Of a stretch of 17,315 nucleotides of DNA, positions 1-6,685 are shown piece after piece (position 1 is the stretch's first letter; the number at the start of each line of letters is the position of its first letter). The position numbers were made by a program, and so were the translations under genes. The notes under the pieces are model-generated. The model saw only the letters and a list, made by a program, of their open reading frames with translations. It made no database searches and was not told the DNA's origin. Origin of the DNA: an uncultured Oscillospiraceae bacterium (lineage in GTDB: Bacteria > Bacillota > Clostridia > Oscillospirales > Ruminococcaceae); contig CABUAH010000043.1 of the NCBI GenBank assembly GCA_902489475.1, forward strand, positions 1 to 17,315. The letters run 5' to 3'.

Positions 1-130
1 CACTAACAAAACTCTATAAAAGTAAAGAGTTTCCCCAGAGTTTTGAAAAAATTCGTTCTCACTTGGTTTTCCATCTGTTTTACGGTCAGAAATATAGTCG
101 CCTATGTGTTATGTTCTCTTTGCTTATCAG
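1..130. other. Intergenic stretch with a weak inverted repeat
   Basis: No gene is supported here. A 9-bp perfect inverted repeat, CAAAACTCT at 7-15 and AGAGTTTTG at 37-45, could form a weak hairpin followed by an A/T-rich run, perhaps a terminator for something left of the window. Positions 83-101 match 17032-17050 at 18 of 19 bases, suggesting a fragment of a dispersed repeat. A short minus-strand reading frame at 102-302 lies mostly in repeat A and has no family look. Confidence 0.4.
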
Positions 131-258
131 AGGGCAAACCTAGGAGAAGGGGCAGGATAATAAAACCCACCAAAAGCAGAGGGGCTTCCCTTTCTCCTTT
201 GTTTTCCCTCTGAAACTCCTTTTCCAACGCCTTATCCCCTTGCCCTCTGCTTTTGGAG
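131..258. repeat. Dispersed repeat A, copy 1 (MITE-like, 14-bp terminal inverted repeats)
   Basis: This block is closely similar over about 125 bp to 2493-2622. Inside it CCAAAAGCAGAGGG at 170-183 is the exact reverse complement of CCCTCTGCTTTTGG at 243-256, bounding an 87-bp core. The core is pyrimidine-rich on the plus strand. There is no transposase and no obvious target-site duplication. It could be a miniature mobile element, a folded RNA or a REP-like element. The similarity and the inverted arms are seen directly; mobility is inference. Confidence 0.75.
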
Positions 259-356
259 AAAGTGGTTGATAAGGTTACAAGAGAGCCAAATCCTACACGC
301 ATTCGGATTTGGCAAAAGTTTATATACTGATGTGCGAAATAGTTCCTAACGGTAAT

Positions 357-505
357 GTGCTAGAATGCATTATATTATCTCAAAGTTTGCTTCAACTTAT
401 TAATTACGCATTACGAATTTCGAATTCCGAATTAAACATTGTCCATTTTCCATTATCAATTGTCAATTGGAATTCGGAATTCCGCCCTCCGAATTCGAAT
501 TAATT
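357..505. repeat. Dispersed palindromic repeat B, copy 1
   Basis: AT-rich repeat whose left part (about 372-419) matches 2377-2424 almost base for base and whose centre (431-470) matches both 2424-2460 and 2799-2834. A 12-bp inverted repeat, GAATTCCGAATT at 422-433 and AATTCGGAATTC at 471-482, frames the centre, and CAATTG half-sites lie inside. Its right edge overlaps the TAA stop of aroQ, so it forms the 3' end of that operon and may act as its terminator or mRNA-stabilising hairpin. Confidence 0.75.
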
Positions 506-931
506 ATATTCCAGCAGTGCGTCAAGCCCCAGAAAATAGCTTTTCTTCCCGTGGCCTGAAATTTGTTTTATACAAACTTCCTTAATTACCGAATTTGCCC
601 TGAAGCCCTCTCTTGCATGAATATCACTTAAGTGAACCTCCACCACGGGAATCTTTATGGCAGCGATTGCATCTCTTATGGCATAGCTGTAATGAGTGTA
701 TGCACCTGCGTTTAATACAATTCCGTCAAAAATTTTTCTCGCCTCGTGAAGCTTATCAATTATCGCTCCTTCATGGTTAGACTGAAATATTTCGCATTCA
801 AGACCCTTTTCCTTTGCGTTTTGAATTATCTCTTCGTTAATACTTTCAAACGAATCATTTCCGTAAATCCCCGGCTCTCTTTCTCCGAGCAAATTCAGAT
901 TCGGTCCGTGTATAACTAAAACTTTTTTCAT
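500..931 (-). CDS. aroQ: Type II 3-dehydroquinate dehydratase
   Basis: Cytoplasmic enzyme of the shikimate pathway that converts 3-dehydroquinate to 3-dehydroshikimate; the type II family forms dodecamers. The protein is 143 residues, normal for the family. Motifs seen in order: GPNLNLLGEREPGIYG near the N-terminus with the catalytic arginine and tyrosine, FQSNHEGAIIDKLHEA, LNAGAYTHYSYAIRDAI with the substrate-binding asparagine, and VEVHLSDIHAREGFRANS with the catalytic histidine and an arginine. I start it at the ATG at 931 because GGAGGA sits about six bases upstream and the family begins MKKVLVIHGPNLN; the frame is open to 976, which would add 15 unlikely residues and overlap nfo. It is the last gene of ruvX–nfo–aroQ, and its stop codon lies in repeat B. 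Confidence 0.95.
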   Translation of the reverse strand: MKKVLVIHGPNLNLLGEREPGIYGNDSFESINEEIIQNAKEKGLECEIFQSNHEGAIIDKLHEARKIFDGIVLNAGAYTHYSYAIRDAIAAIKIPVVEVHLSDIHAREGFRANSVIKEVCIKQISGHGKKSYFLGLDALLEYN

Positions 932-965
932 ACATTCCTCCGTTAAATGTTGAAGATTCACAAAA

Positions 966-1823
966 TTATTTCTCACAGGAAAGATAATACTGCTTCATAG
1001 CCAGTGCGTCCTCCGCCTGTGTGCCTGCACTTTCACAGATAAATGTCGGTGACAAGTTTTTCTTTGCAACTATTTCCATCAATGGCTCAAAATCAGGTCC
1101 GTATCCCTGATTATCGTTAAAAGTAAGATGCTTTTTTTCACCGCCGGGAACTGTAAACATAATCTTTGAAAAATGGCTGTGAAAAATCTTGAGTCTATCG
1201 CTTCCAAGTGTATTTTCAACCTTTTCAAGCATACTCTCATATTCTGCCTTACCCTTAATATATCCAAATTCTCTTGCATTTAGATGACCGAAATCTATTG
1301 TCGGCAAAAATGTATCATCTAAGCGGCATAGCTCAAGCACTTCATCTAAATTTCCCAGTTGATTTACTTTTCCCATTGTTTCAGGACAAAATACAATATC
1401 TTTAAAGCCTTGTTCTATTGCCGTTTTTTTGGCACGCAAAAGCGTATCTTTTGCAAGCTCAAGAGCCACCGTTCTCGAAAGCTTTGCACAAGAGCCGGAA
1501 TGAATAACTATCCGCTCGGCACCAATACGTTTCGCCGCATCACAGCTTTGCAATATATAGTTTATGCTGTTGTCACGCTTTTCCTCCTCAACTGAAGAAA
1601 GAGAAATAAAATACGGAGCATGTAAAGAGAGAGAAATTTCGCATTCGTTTGCCTTCTGTCTCAAATCAGCGGCAGTTTTATCTGTTACCTTAACACCTCT
1701 TCCGCACTGATACTCGTATGCGTCAAGTCCCATTTCTTTCAAAAAAAACGGAGCATCGGTTGATGATTTGTATGTTTTGGAAAAGCTCTCGCTGTTTCCC
1801 GCAGGTCCGAATTTTGCAGGCAT
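966..1823 (-). CDS. nfo: Endonuclease IV-like TIM-barrel protein (AP endonuclease family 2)
   Basis: 285 residues, close to the usual endonuclease IV length. That family cuts DNA 5' to abasic sites in base excision repair with a three-zinc centre. Residues in the expected places are His68 (SLHAPYF), His108 (VIHSG), Glu148 (CPETMGK), Asp177 and His180 (IDFGHLNA), His215 (FHSHFS), His232 and Glu264 (CESAGT). Where canonical enzymes have Asp-Arg-His this one has Lys-Lys-His (230-232), so one ligand of the third metal appears lost. It could be a clade of true AP endonucleases or a TIM-barrel relative (sugar-phosphate isomerase/epimerase superfamily) with another substrate. Its ATG overlaps the ruvX stop by one base (TAATG), with GGAGAAGGA upstream, so the two genes are translationally coupled. 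Confidence 0.8.
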   Translation of the reverse strand: MPAKFGPAGNSESFSKTYKSSTDAPFFLKEMGLDAYEYQCGRGVKVTDKTAADLRQKANECEISLSLHAPYFISLSSVEEEKRDNSINYILQSCDAAKRIGAERIVIHSGSCAKLSRTVALELAKDTLLRAKKTAIEQGFKDIVFCPETMGKVNQLGNLDEVLELCRLDDTFLPTIDFGHLNAREFGYIKGKAEYESMLEKVENTLGSDRLKIFHSHFSKIMFTVPGGEKKHLTFNDNQGYGPDFEPLMEIVAKKNLSPTFICESAGTQAEDALAMKQYYLSCEK

Positions 1824-2257
1824 TATCCTTCTCCCCTTTCTTTCTTCTTGCGTCTGTAATCAAGGTAGCTTTCTAAAATAATTGTCGCTGCAACCGTGTC
1901 AACAACTGCCTTTCTCTTTTTACCTCTGACATTTGTTTCGTTTAAAATACCGTGAGCGGAAACAGTTGTCGAACGCTCATCCCACATATTCACAGGTATA
2001 TTAGTCATCTCATTCAGAGCATTGGCGAAATTCCTGCAAACCTCAGCCCTCGGTCCAAAGCTTCCGTTCATGTTCAAAGGAAGTCCGACAACTATCTCTC
2101 CGACCTCATACTGATTTGCCATATGCGCTACCTTTGCTACAAGTATATCAAAGTTACGCTCTTCTATTGTTCCAATAGGTGACGCTAAAAATTCAGTCCT
2201 GTCACATACGGCAAGACCTGTTCTCGCATCTCCGTAATCTACTGCCATTATTTTCAT
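1823..2257 (-). CDS. ruvX: Holliday-junction resolvase-like / pre-16S rRNA nuclease YqgF
   Basis: Member of the YqgF/RuvX RNase H-fold family, which in E. coli takes part in 16S rRNA 5'-end maturation and was earlier proposed as a Holliday junction resolvase. Seen here: the N-terminal MAVDYGDARTGLAVCD strand with the first catalytic Asp, IVVGLPLNMNG, WDERSTTVSA with the catalytic Glu, and VDTVAATIILESYLD with the last acidic residue. From the ATG at 2257 it has 144 residues, typical for the family. A TTG at 2266 would add three residues (MKY), but the ATG has better spacing to GAGAG. It is the first gene of ruvX–nfo–aroQ. The basic tail (RRKKKERGEG) overlaps the nfo start. Confidence 0.92.
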   Translation of the reverse strand: MKIMAVDYGDARTGLAVCDRTEFLASPIGTIEERNFDILVAKVAHMANQYEVGEIVVGLPLNMNGSFGPRAEVCRNFANALNEMTNIPVNMWDERSTTVSAHGILNETNVRGKKRKAVVDTVAATIILESYLDYRRKKKERGEG

Positions 2258-2266
2258 ATATTTCAA

Positions 2267-2358
2267 CTCTCTTCAATAAGGGAAAATCACCCTTTTATTT
2301 TTGTTTGCCTTAATTTTTTGTCTTAGGTTGGTTTTTAGTTTTCTTCAAACTGCTGCGG
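2267..2358. other. ruvX upstream region
   Basis: AT-rich leader with no convincing consensus promoter. The best candidate on the minus strand is TTGAAG–17–TAAGAC, which is weak. AAGGG at 2278-2282 can pair with CCCTT at 2290-2294 to make a small hairpin close to the ruvX ribosome binding site. Confidence 0.3.
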
Positions 2359-2476
2359 TAATGCATGGGAATATACTTTATTATCTCAAAGTTTGTTTCA
2401 ACTTATTAATTACGCATTACGAATTAAACATTGTCCATTTTCCATTGTCAATTGTCAATTATATAATTACGAATTA
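2359..2476. repeat. Dispersed palindromic repeat B, copy 2
   Basis: Same family as 357-505: the run from about 2377 to 2424 is nearly identical to 372-419, followed by the shared centre ATTGTCCATTTTCCATT and paired CAATTG half-sites. The flanking AATTCCGAATT arms of copy 1 are mostly missing, so this copy has a different end structure. It lies 16 bases from repeat A copy 2, so the two families form a composite block. Confidence 0.7.
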
Positions 2477-2492
2477 TTCTGGTTTCTTGCAA

Positions 2493-2622
2493 AGGGACAA
2501 CCTAAGAAGAGTGGAAGGAAAATAAAACCCACCAAAAGCAGAGGGACTCCCCCTTCTCCTTTGTTTTCCCTCTGAAACTCCTTTTCCAACACTGTATCCC
2601 CTTGCCCTCTGTTTTTGGAGAT
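2493..2622. repeat. Dispersed repeat A, copy 2 (MITE-like)
   Basis: Close copy of 131-258 in the same orientation. The arms are CCAAAAGCAGAGGG at 2532-2545 and CCCTCTGTTTTTGG at 2605-2618. One arm position is changed relative to copy 1 (C to T), which still allows a G-U pair in RNA. The core spans 87 bp as in copy 1. Conservation of both arms and core length supports a defined element rather than chance similarity. Confidence 0.75.
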
Positions 2623-2765
2623 TGTGAAAAAGGAGAATTTTGATTATACTGAAAGTATTAATAACAAGGAAACTTCGCTGACCTACTTGTTTGCCGGTTT
2701 GTGAGTTCTAATACTATCTGCTTTCATATCACTTTCCGTTAATCAAAGGTAGTCTTTTACACCCA
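2623..2765. other. Unassigned intergenic stretch between repeats
   Basis: No gene, RNA gene or clear promoter seen. It is unique within the window and separates repeat A copy 2 from repeat B copy 3. Confidence 0.4.
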
Positions 2766-2852
2766 TAATTCCGAATTCCTAATTCCGCATTCCGAATTAA
2801 ATTGTCCATTGTCCATTATCAATTGTCAATTGGAATTGCGAATTACAAATTA
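2766..2852. repeat. Dispersed palindromic repeat B, copy 3
   Basis: Third member of the B family: clustered AATTCC/GAATT units, then the shared centre ATTGTCCATTATCAATTG, then GGAATTGCGAATTAC. It lacks the left part shared by copies 1 and 2. Like copy 1 it ends on a stop codon, here the TAA of cobB at 2843-2845. This gives two of three copies sitting exactly at a gene 3' end. Confidence 0.7.
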
Positions 2853-3565
2853 ATCTTACTCATTACCTCGCCTATTTTATCTCGTATAACTAGATTGCAC
2901 TTTGAATCGACTTGAGTTTCATCTCGGTTAATAAGCACCATGTATTTCCCTTTAAAATATCTGATCAATCCTGCGGCAGGATATACGACAAGGCTTGTGC
3001 CGCCTATTATAAGCATATCAGCAGACTCAATAGCCGAAATCGCTCCGTTTATTGTGTTCTCATCAAGCCCCTCTTCGTATAAAACAACATCGGGCTTTAT
3101 AATGCCTGAACACTTTTCACACCTCGGTATTTCTTTTGAATTCTTCATATAGTCAAAATCATAAAACTCACCGCAGTCTTCACAAAAGTTACGCAAAACA
3201 CTTCCGTGAAGTTCAAAAACATTCTTGCTTCCCGCCGCCTGATGAAGTCCGTCAATATTTTGAGTTATTACTGCACTCAGCTTTCCTTTCTGCTCAAGCT
3301 CACTAAGCTTCAAGTGCGCCTTATTAGGCTTTACCCCTTCAATCAGAAGCTTATCCTTATAAAACTTAAAAAACTCTTTGGGATTAGATTTGTAGAAGCT
3401 GTGTGACAGCATTATCTCAGGCGGATAGTCATATTTCTGATTATAAAGTCCATCGGTGCTTCTAAAATCAGGCACGCCGCTTTCAGTCGAAACTCCGGCG
3501 CCCCCGAAGAAAACAATATTATTTGATTCTTCTATCATTTTATTTAGGGCAACTATTTCATCCAT
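2843..3565 (-). CDS. cobB: NAD-dependent protein deacylase, Sir2 family (sirtuin)
   Basis: Removes acetyl or other acyl groups from protein lysines, using NAD and releasing nicotinamide. 240 residues, usual for bacterial sirtuins. NAD-binding GGAGVSTESGVPDFRS at 21-36, TQNIDGLH at 101-108, the catalytic His120 in FELHGSV, a zinc ribbon with Cys128/Cys131 and Cys149/Cys152, and GGTSLVVYPAAG at 188-199 are all present, so it looks active. The ATG at 3565 has GAGGTG five bases upstream. A good sigma-A-type promoter lies just upstream, so it is probably transcribed alone. Acyl specificity cannot be read from sequence. Confidence 0.95.
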   Translation of the reverse strand: MDEIVALNKMIEESNNIVFFGGAGVSTESGVPDFRSTDGLYNQKYDYPPEIMLSHSFYKSNPKEFFKFYKDKLLIEGVKPNKAHLKLSELEQKGKLSAVITQNIDGLHQAAGSKNVFELHGSVLRNFCEDCGEFYDFDYMKNSKEIPRCEKCSGIIKPDVVLYEEGLDENTINGAISAIESADMLIIGGTSLVVYPAAGLIRYFKGKYMVLINRDETQVDSKCNLVIRDKIGEVMSKINL

Positions 3566-3581
3566 AAAAACACCTCAATTA

Positions 3582-3610
3582 ATTGTAACACTTTTACCAT
3601 CATTTTTCAA
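3582..3610 (-). promoter_or_regulatory. Promoter of cobB
   Basis: On the minus strand TTGAAA (3610-3605), a 17-base spacer and TACAAT (3587-3582), about 17 bases before the cobB start codon. It sits between cobB and the structured element. Confidence 0.65.
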
Positions 3611-3685
3611 GGGCATATCTATACGATGAAGCACTAAAAAAAGAAACGACCTGCCTATTGGCAAGCCGAATCAAAGTAAAAAGTA

Positions 3686-3919
3686 AAGCAGAAAACTGCT
3701 TCAGTCTGTAGAAAAAGCACACTTTAAAATATTGTCGCGTAGGCGGACATGCGCCGACGCAGCGACACCTTAAGAGGAAATCGGCGGTATGAGCTGATTT
3801 CCGACGAAAAGGGAGAATCCTCAAGGGAAAAACGCAGAACGAGATAGGCGAAGCTATCGAAGTGAGTGCGTTTGTCCCATGGGGAGCGTTGTCGACAACG
3901 CTCAAGCAGAAAACTGCTT
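3686..3919. repeat. Structured intergenic element with duplicated terminal hairpins
   Basis: A 16-base hairpin, AAGCAG-AAAA-CTGCTT, occurs identically at 3686-3701 and 3904-3919 and brackets 202 bp dense in secondary structure. Inside are TGTCGC/GCGACA arms (3733-3738 and 3762-3767) enclosing GGCG/CGCC, a GGAAATC/GATTTCC stem (about 3776-3802), GATAG/CTATC (about 3843-3858) and a perfect 20-bp palindrome GAGCGTTGTCGACAACGCTC at 3884-3903. The block is richer in G+C than its flanks. A 101-codon minus-strand frame crosses it (3905-3600) but is rich in Cys, Arg and Ser and looks non-coding. It lies downstream of the ClC gene and upstream of the cobB promoter. It may be a mobile palindromic element, a structured RNA or a large terminator. 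Confidence 0.6.
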
Positions 3920-3929
3920 ATTAACAAAT

Positions 3930-5204
3930 TTAGCTGTTAATTCTCTTATTGATAAACTCCGTTTTTGTTTTGGAATAAACTATCTTTTGAGAGTTGTAAA
4001 GTCCTCTATAGCCGGAAAGCATATACGATACCGCACAGGCAATCGCATAAAGTACGATCCCACCCATTCCGAAAAGCTCAAGACTCATGAACAACGACGT
4101 TAAAGGACAGTTTGTAACTCCGCAAAATACCGCGATCAAGCCTATTGACGCTCCGAAAGAATAATCCAGCCCCAAAAACTGAGACATAAAATTGCCGAAT
4201 GTTGCGCCGACGAAAAAAGCAGGTACAATTTCTCCGCCCTTAAAGCCACAGCCAAGTGTAATGCCTGTAAAAATAAGCTTTAAAATAAAATGCTGTGCGC
4301 CGACACTTTCTGAAAACGAAGCTTTTACCATATCCATTCCCGCTCCGTTATATGTCTGTGAACCGACAATAAGCGTAAGAACTATTATAACCGCAGAGCC
4401 TATGAGAATTCGTATATATTTATTGCTTGATATTTTTTGAAAAACATGATGAAACGCCTTTAAAACTATAACAAATATTTCTGCAAGCAAAGCACATAGA
4501 ACTGCCAGTAAGATTATTTTTAAGATAGTAAAAAGGCTTGTTTTCGGTATGCTTATTCCGGAAAATCCCACAGATGGGATATTGAAAAAAGAAGTAAGCG
4601 AATTTGCAACAACCGCCGCCAAAACACTTGGAACAAGCGCTGAGTAATGCATAATTCCCACGCTTGTAACTTCCATTGAAAAAACGGCGCTTGTAATAGG
4701 AGTTCCGAAAATAGAAGAAAATCCTGCGCTCATTCCGCACATTGTAATTATACGCTGATCCTTTTCATCAAGCTTTAAAGCTCTCCCCAAAGGTGCTGCA
4801 AAAGAGCCTCCTATTTGAAGCGCAGCACCCTCTCTTCCGGCAGAACCACCGAAAAGATGCGTGATAATAGTACTTGAAAAAATAAGGAGCATTGTTTTAA
4901 GCGTAAGCTTTTCGTTATCCCTTACTGCCATCAAAACAAGATTCGTTCCTTTATCATGCTTAAATCCCAGCGCCTGATAGCAAAAAACTATGAAAAGTCC
5001 TGCAATCGGCAGAAAATATATTATAAACGTATGACTCTGGCGAAAATTTGTAACGCTGTCAAGCATAATTCTGAACGCTCCGCCGACAACACTCATAACT
5101 GCACCGACAAATACGCTTATAATTACCCATTTTAAAAATCGAAGAGTAAGTTTTCCCCTATAATCAAACATTCCCCGTAAATGCTGTTTGATATTATTTA
5201 ACAT
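3930..5204 (-). CDS. ClC-family anion channel/antiporter
   Basis: Polytopic inner-membrane protein of about 424 residues with many hydrophobic helices, the usual size of a bacterial ClC core without CBS domains. Diagnostic stretches are THLFGGSAGREGAALQIG (the GREG gating-glutamate region), GFSSIFGTPITSAVFSMEV, GFKGGEIVPAFFVGATFG (the second pore motif) and the C-terminal SGYRGLYNSQK. The first pore motif GSGIP of Cl-/H+ exchangers is replaced by something like KGTNLVL, and the GGSAGREG context resembles the fluoride-exporting ClC branch, so substrate (chloride or fluoride) is open. Start is uncertain: ATG at 5204 overlaps the end of the WYL gene; TTG at 5225 and ATG at 5171 are alternatives. 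The overlap implies co-transcription with the regulator. Confidence 0.88.
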   Translation of the reverse strand: MLNNIKQHLRGMFDYRGKLTLRFLKWVIISVFVGAVMSVVGGAFRIMLDSVTNFRQSHTFIIYFLPIAGLFIVFCYQALGFKHDKGTNLVLMAVRDNEKLTLKTMLLIFSSTIITHLFGGSAGREGAALQIGGSFAAPLGRALKLDEKDQRIITMCGMSAGFSSIFGTPITSAVFSMEVTSVGIMHYSALVPSVLAAVVANSLTSFFNIPSVGFSGISIPKTSLFTILKIILLAVLCALLAEIFVIVLKAFHHVFQKISSNKYIRILIGSAVIIVLTLIVGSQTYNGAGMDMVKASFSESVGAQHFILKLIFTGITLGCGFKGGEIVPAFFVGATFGNFMSQFLGLDYSFGASIGLIAVFCGVTNCPLTSLFMSLELFGMGGIVLYAIACAVSYMLSGYRGLYNSQKIVYSKTKTEFINKRINS

Positions 5205-6186
5205 ATCCCTGCATAATTTTTTCAATTTGTGCTTTCGCCTCGTTTACAACTGATTTTGGAGCGACAACCTTAGCGTCCTGACCGAAGCCGAAAAGCCAAC
5301 CCCAAAAAGTTGGGCTAATATTTACGGTAAGCTTTACAGTATAATAATCGTCATCAGCGACATTAAAATGAACGCCTTTTCCGAATTTATCGATTATTGC
5401 ATTAAATACATTCGGCTTTACCGCAAGAATAATCTCTTCTTCTCTTCCGCCGTACATAGAAAAGGTTGCCCTGAGGCTTTTTGCAAACTGAATCTCATCG
5501 CCTGAAAGCGAGTCAATCTCTTCGTTTATAACCTTAACTTCCTTCATCCTGTCAACACGATATGTTTTTATTACACTCTCACCGTCAACAACACTATGTG
5601 CTATAAAATAGTAGTTATCGTTTTCCCATACCAGATGAAGCGGAGAAACAATATAATCTTCCTTATGCTTTAAAACCTCTTTGCACTTATCATTGTATGT
5701 AAAATACTTAAAGCATATCTTCTTTCGCTCATTGATTGCACTGTGAATAAAATTGATATTGTAATATACCGTTTCATTTGAGCTTCTGGGTCGATTTTCA
5801 ATGTAAATGCTTCTCTTTAAGCCTTCGGAAAGATACTTTGACGTCAGTCCCTTTATCTTATCGATAAGCTCGTTCGACTTCTTTATAGTCAAAAACCTGC
5901 AAGAGGAAACTGCATCAACCAAAACAAACAATTCCTCAAGCTCAAAGTCCCTCGATGAAACAGCATATGCATTTGAATGTCCATCCTTTTGACAGGTAAC
6001 ATCAAGTCCGAAATCCTGTAAAGTTGCTATGTCATCATAGACGGTTTTTCTCTCAGCTTTAATTCCCATTCCTTCAAGCTTTGATATAATCTGTGCTACC
6101 GTAAGAGAATGCTTATCATCAGTTTCTCTCTCTAAAAGCTCCCTTAAAAGAAGCAGTTTTTGCTTTTGCTTTGACAATCCTGCCAT
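5194..6186 (-). CDS. WYL-domain transcriptional regulator with N-terminal HTH
   Basis: 330 residues. An N-terminal winged helix-turn-helix spans roughly 10-60 (LTVAQIISKL…ERKTVYDDIATLQDFGLDV), a WYL domain about 140-220 (SPLHLVWENDNYYFIAH and IKTYRVDRMKEVKV) and a C-terminal extension about 245-328 (FSMYGG…). This order is typical of WYL regulators, which sense ligands, often nucleotides or nucleic acid, through the WYL domain and act as repressors or activators. The 3' end overlaps the ClC gene, suggesting it controls that transporter or itself. It starts at ATG 6186, 79 bases after ynzC, with a weak ribosome binding site. Confidence 0.9.
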   Translation of the reverse strand: MAGLSKQKQKLLLLRELLERETDDKHSLTVAQIISKLEGMGIKAERKTVYDDIATLQDFGLDVTCQKDGHSNAYAVSSRDFELEELFVLVDAVSSCRFLTIKKSNELIDKIKGLTSKYLSEGLKRSIYIENRPRSSNETVYYNINFIHSAINERKKICFKYFTYNDKCKEVLKHKEDYIVSPLHLVWENDNYYFIAHSVVDGESVIKTYRVDRMKEVKVINEEIDSLSGDEIQFAKSLRATFSMYGGREEEIILAVKPNVFNAIIDKFGKGVHFNVADDDYYTVKLTVNISPTFWGWLFGFGQDAKVVAPKSVVNEAKAQIEKIMQGYVK

Positions 6187-6265
6187 AATAAAAACCCTAA
6201 CCTTTCATAAAGCATCCGCTTTGTTTAAGATTGGGCTATGTAAGTAATAAGACAAATACCGCAAA

Positions 6266-6487
6266 CTAGCTTAAAGTCTTCCCCTTTTTTAAATCCTTTA
6301 CATTTGTTATTGTCCCGTCAGGATTCAAAATTCTTGCGCTTTCAAGCTGATTTGTAAGATCTCTTACAAAGCCTCGTCTGTATTCGTCTCTCAATGTCTT
6401 TTGTTCTTTGCGTTCATCCTCGCTCAGTTCTCTCTCTTTACTGATTCTTGCGAGTTCTGATATTCGGTCAAGTTTTTTCTTGTCCAT
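6266..6487 (-). CDS. ynzC: DUF896 / UPF0291 protein, YnzC family
   Basis: 73-residue charged cytoplasmic protein. The pattern KLDRISELARISKERELSEDERKEQKTLRDEYRRGFVRDLTNQLESARILNPDG matches the YnzC family: two N-terminal helices joined by a short loop, then a conserved 'I-x-(N/D)-P-(D/E)-G' tail. Its biochemical role is unknown. In Bacillus subtilis ynzC belongs to the LexA-controlled yneA–yneB–ynzC operon (established knowledge). Here it stands without yneA or yneB, though a LexA-like box lies about 150 bases upstream. Start ATG at 6487 is preceded by GGGGT. It may be the first gene of ynzC–WYL–ClC. Confidence 0.85.
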   Translation of the reverse strand: MDKKKLDRISELARISKERELSEDERKEQKTLRDEYRRGFVRDLTNQLESARILNPDGTITNVKDLKKGKTLS

Positions 6488-6518
6488 TTTTTACCCCCGA
6501 ATTGGAAAGTGTATTGTT

Positions 6519-6547
6519 ATTATATCAAATGAAAAAACGATTGTCAA
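6519..6547 (-). promoter_or_regulatory. Consensus sigma-A promoter for ynzC
   Basis: On the minus strand TTGACA (6547-6542), 17 bases, TATAAT (6524-6519): a full match to the sigma-A consensus with optimal spacing, about 30 bases before the ynzC ATG. It probably drives ynzC and possibly the WYL and ClC genes. Confidence 0.85.
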
Positions 6548-6598
6548 TAGCCTTAGTACAAAAATTTTCCCACTCACCGATTTTTTTCAGAAATTCTA

Positions 6599-6626
6599 TT
6601 GACATTATTGTTAATAATGCTATCAT
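6599..6626 (+). promoter_or_regulatory. Promoter of the small-protein/sigma-like operon
   Basis: TTGACA at 6599-6604, a 16-base spacer, and TATCAT at 6621-6626. A 6-bp inverted repeat ATTATT-GTT-AATAAT (6604-6618) fills the spacer and could be a further operator. It is divergent from the ynzC promoter. Confidence 0.65.
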
Positions 6627-6635
6627 AATACTTAC

Positions 6636-6653
6636 AAAGAACATTTGTTCTTT
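6636..6653. promoter_or_regulatory. LexA-like SOS box
   Basis: Perfect 18-bp palindrome AAAGAACATTTGTTCTTT. Its core GAAC-N4-GTTC is the Gram-positive LexA operator pattern (B. subtilis CGAAC-N4-GTTCG). It lies 10 bases downstream of the -10 element, about +1 to +20, an effective position for repression. The outer C and G of the B. subtilis consensus are A and T here. Other dyad-binding repressors are possible. Confidence 0.65.
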
Positions 6654-6685
6654 ACCCGTTGAAATAACTTGAAAGGAAAAAGACA

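Noticed and set aside
102..302. Minus-strand 66-codon frame
   Set aside because: It lies mostly in repeat A and has low-complexity composition, with no ribosome binding site or family resemblance.
357..505. Repeat B as a CRISPR array
   Set aside because: The units are palindromic, irregular and unspaced, with no regular unique spacers and no cas genes nearby.
932..976. Upstream extension of aroQ
   Set aside because: The 15 extra residues precede the invariant MKKVLVIHGPNLN start, and GGAGGA is placed for the internal ATG at 931.
2278..2294. AAGGG/CCCTT hairpin with following T-run as a plus-strand terminator
   Set aside because: The stem is only 5 bp and no plus-strand gene ends here; it sits in the ruvX leader.
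3600..3905. Minus-strand 101-codon frame
   Set aside because: It crosses the structured element and the cobB promoter. The product is rich in Cys, Arg and Ser, with no domain look; the frame is better explained by the GC-richer palindromes.
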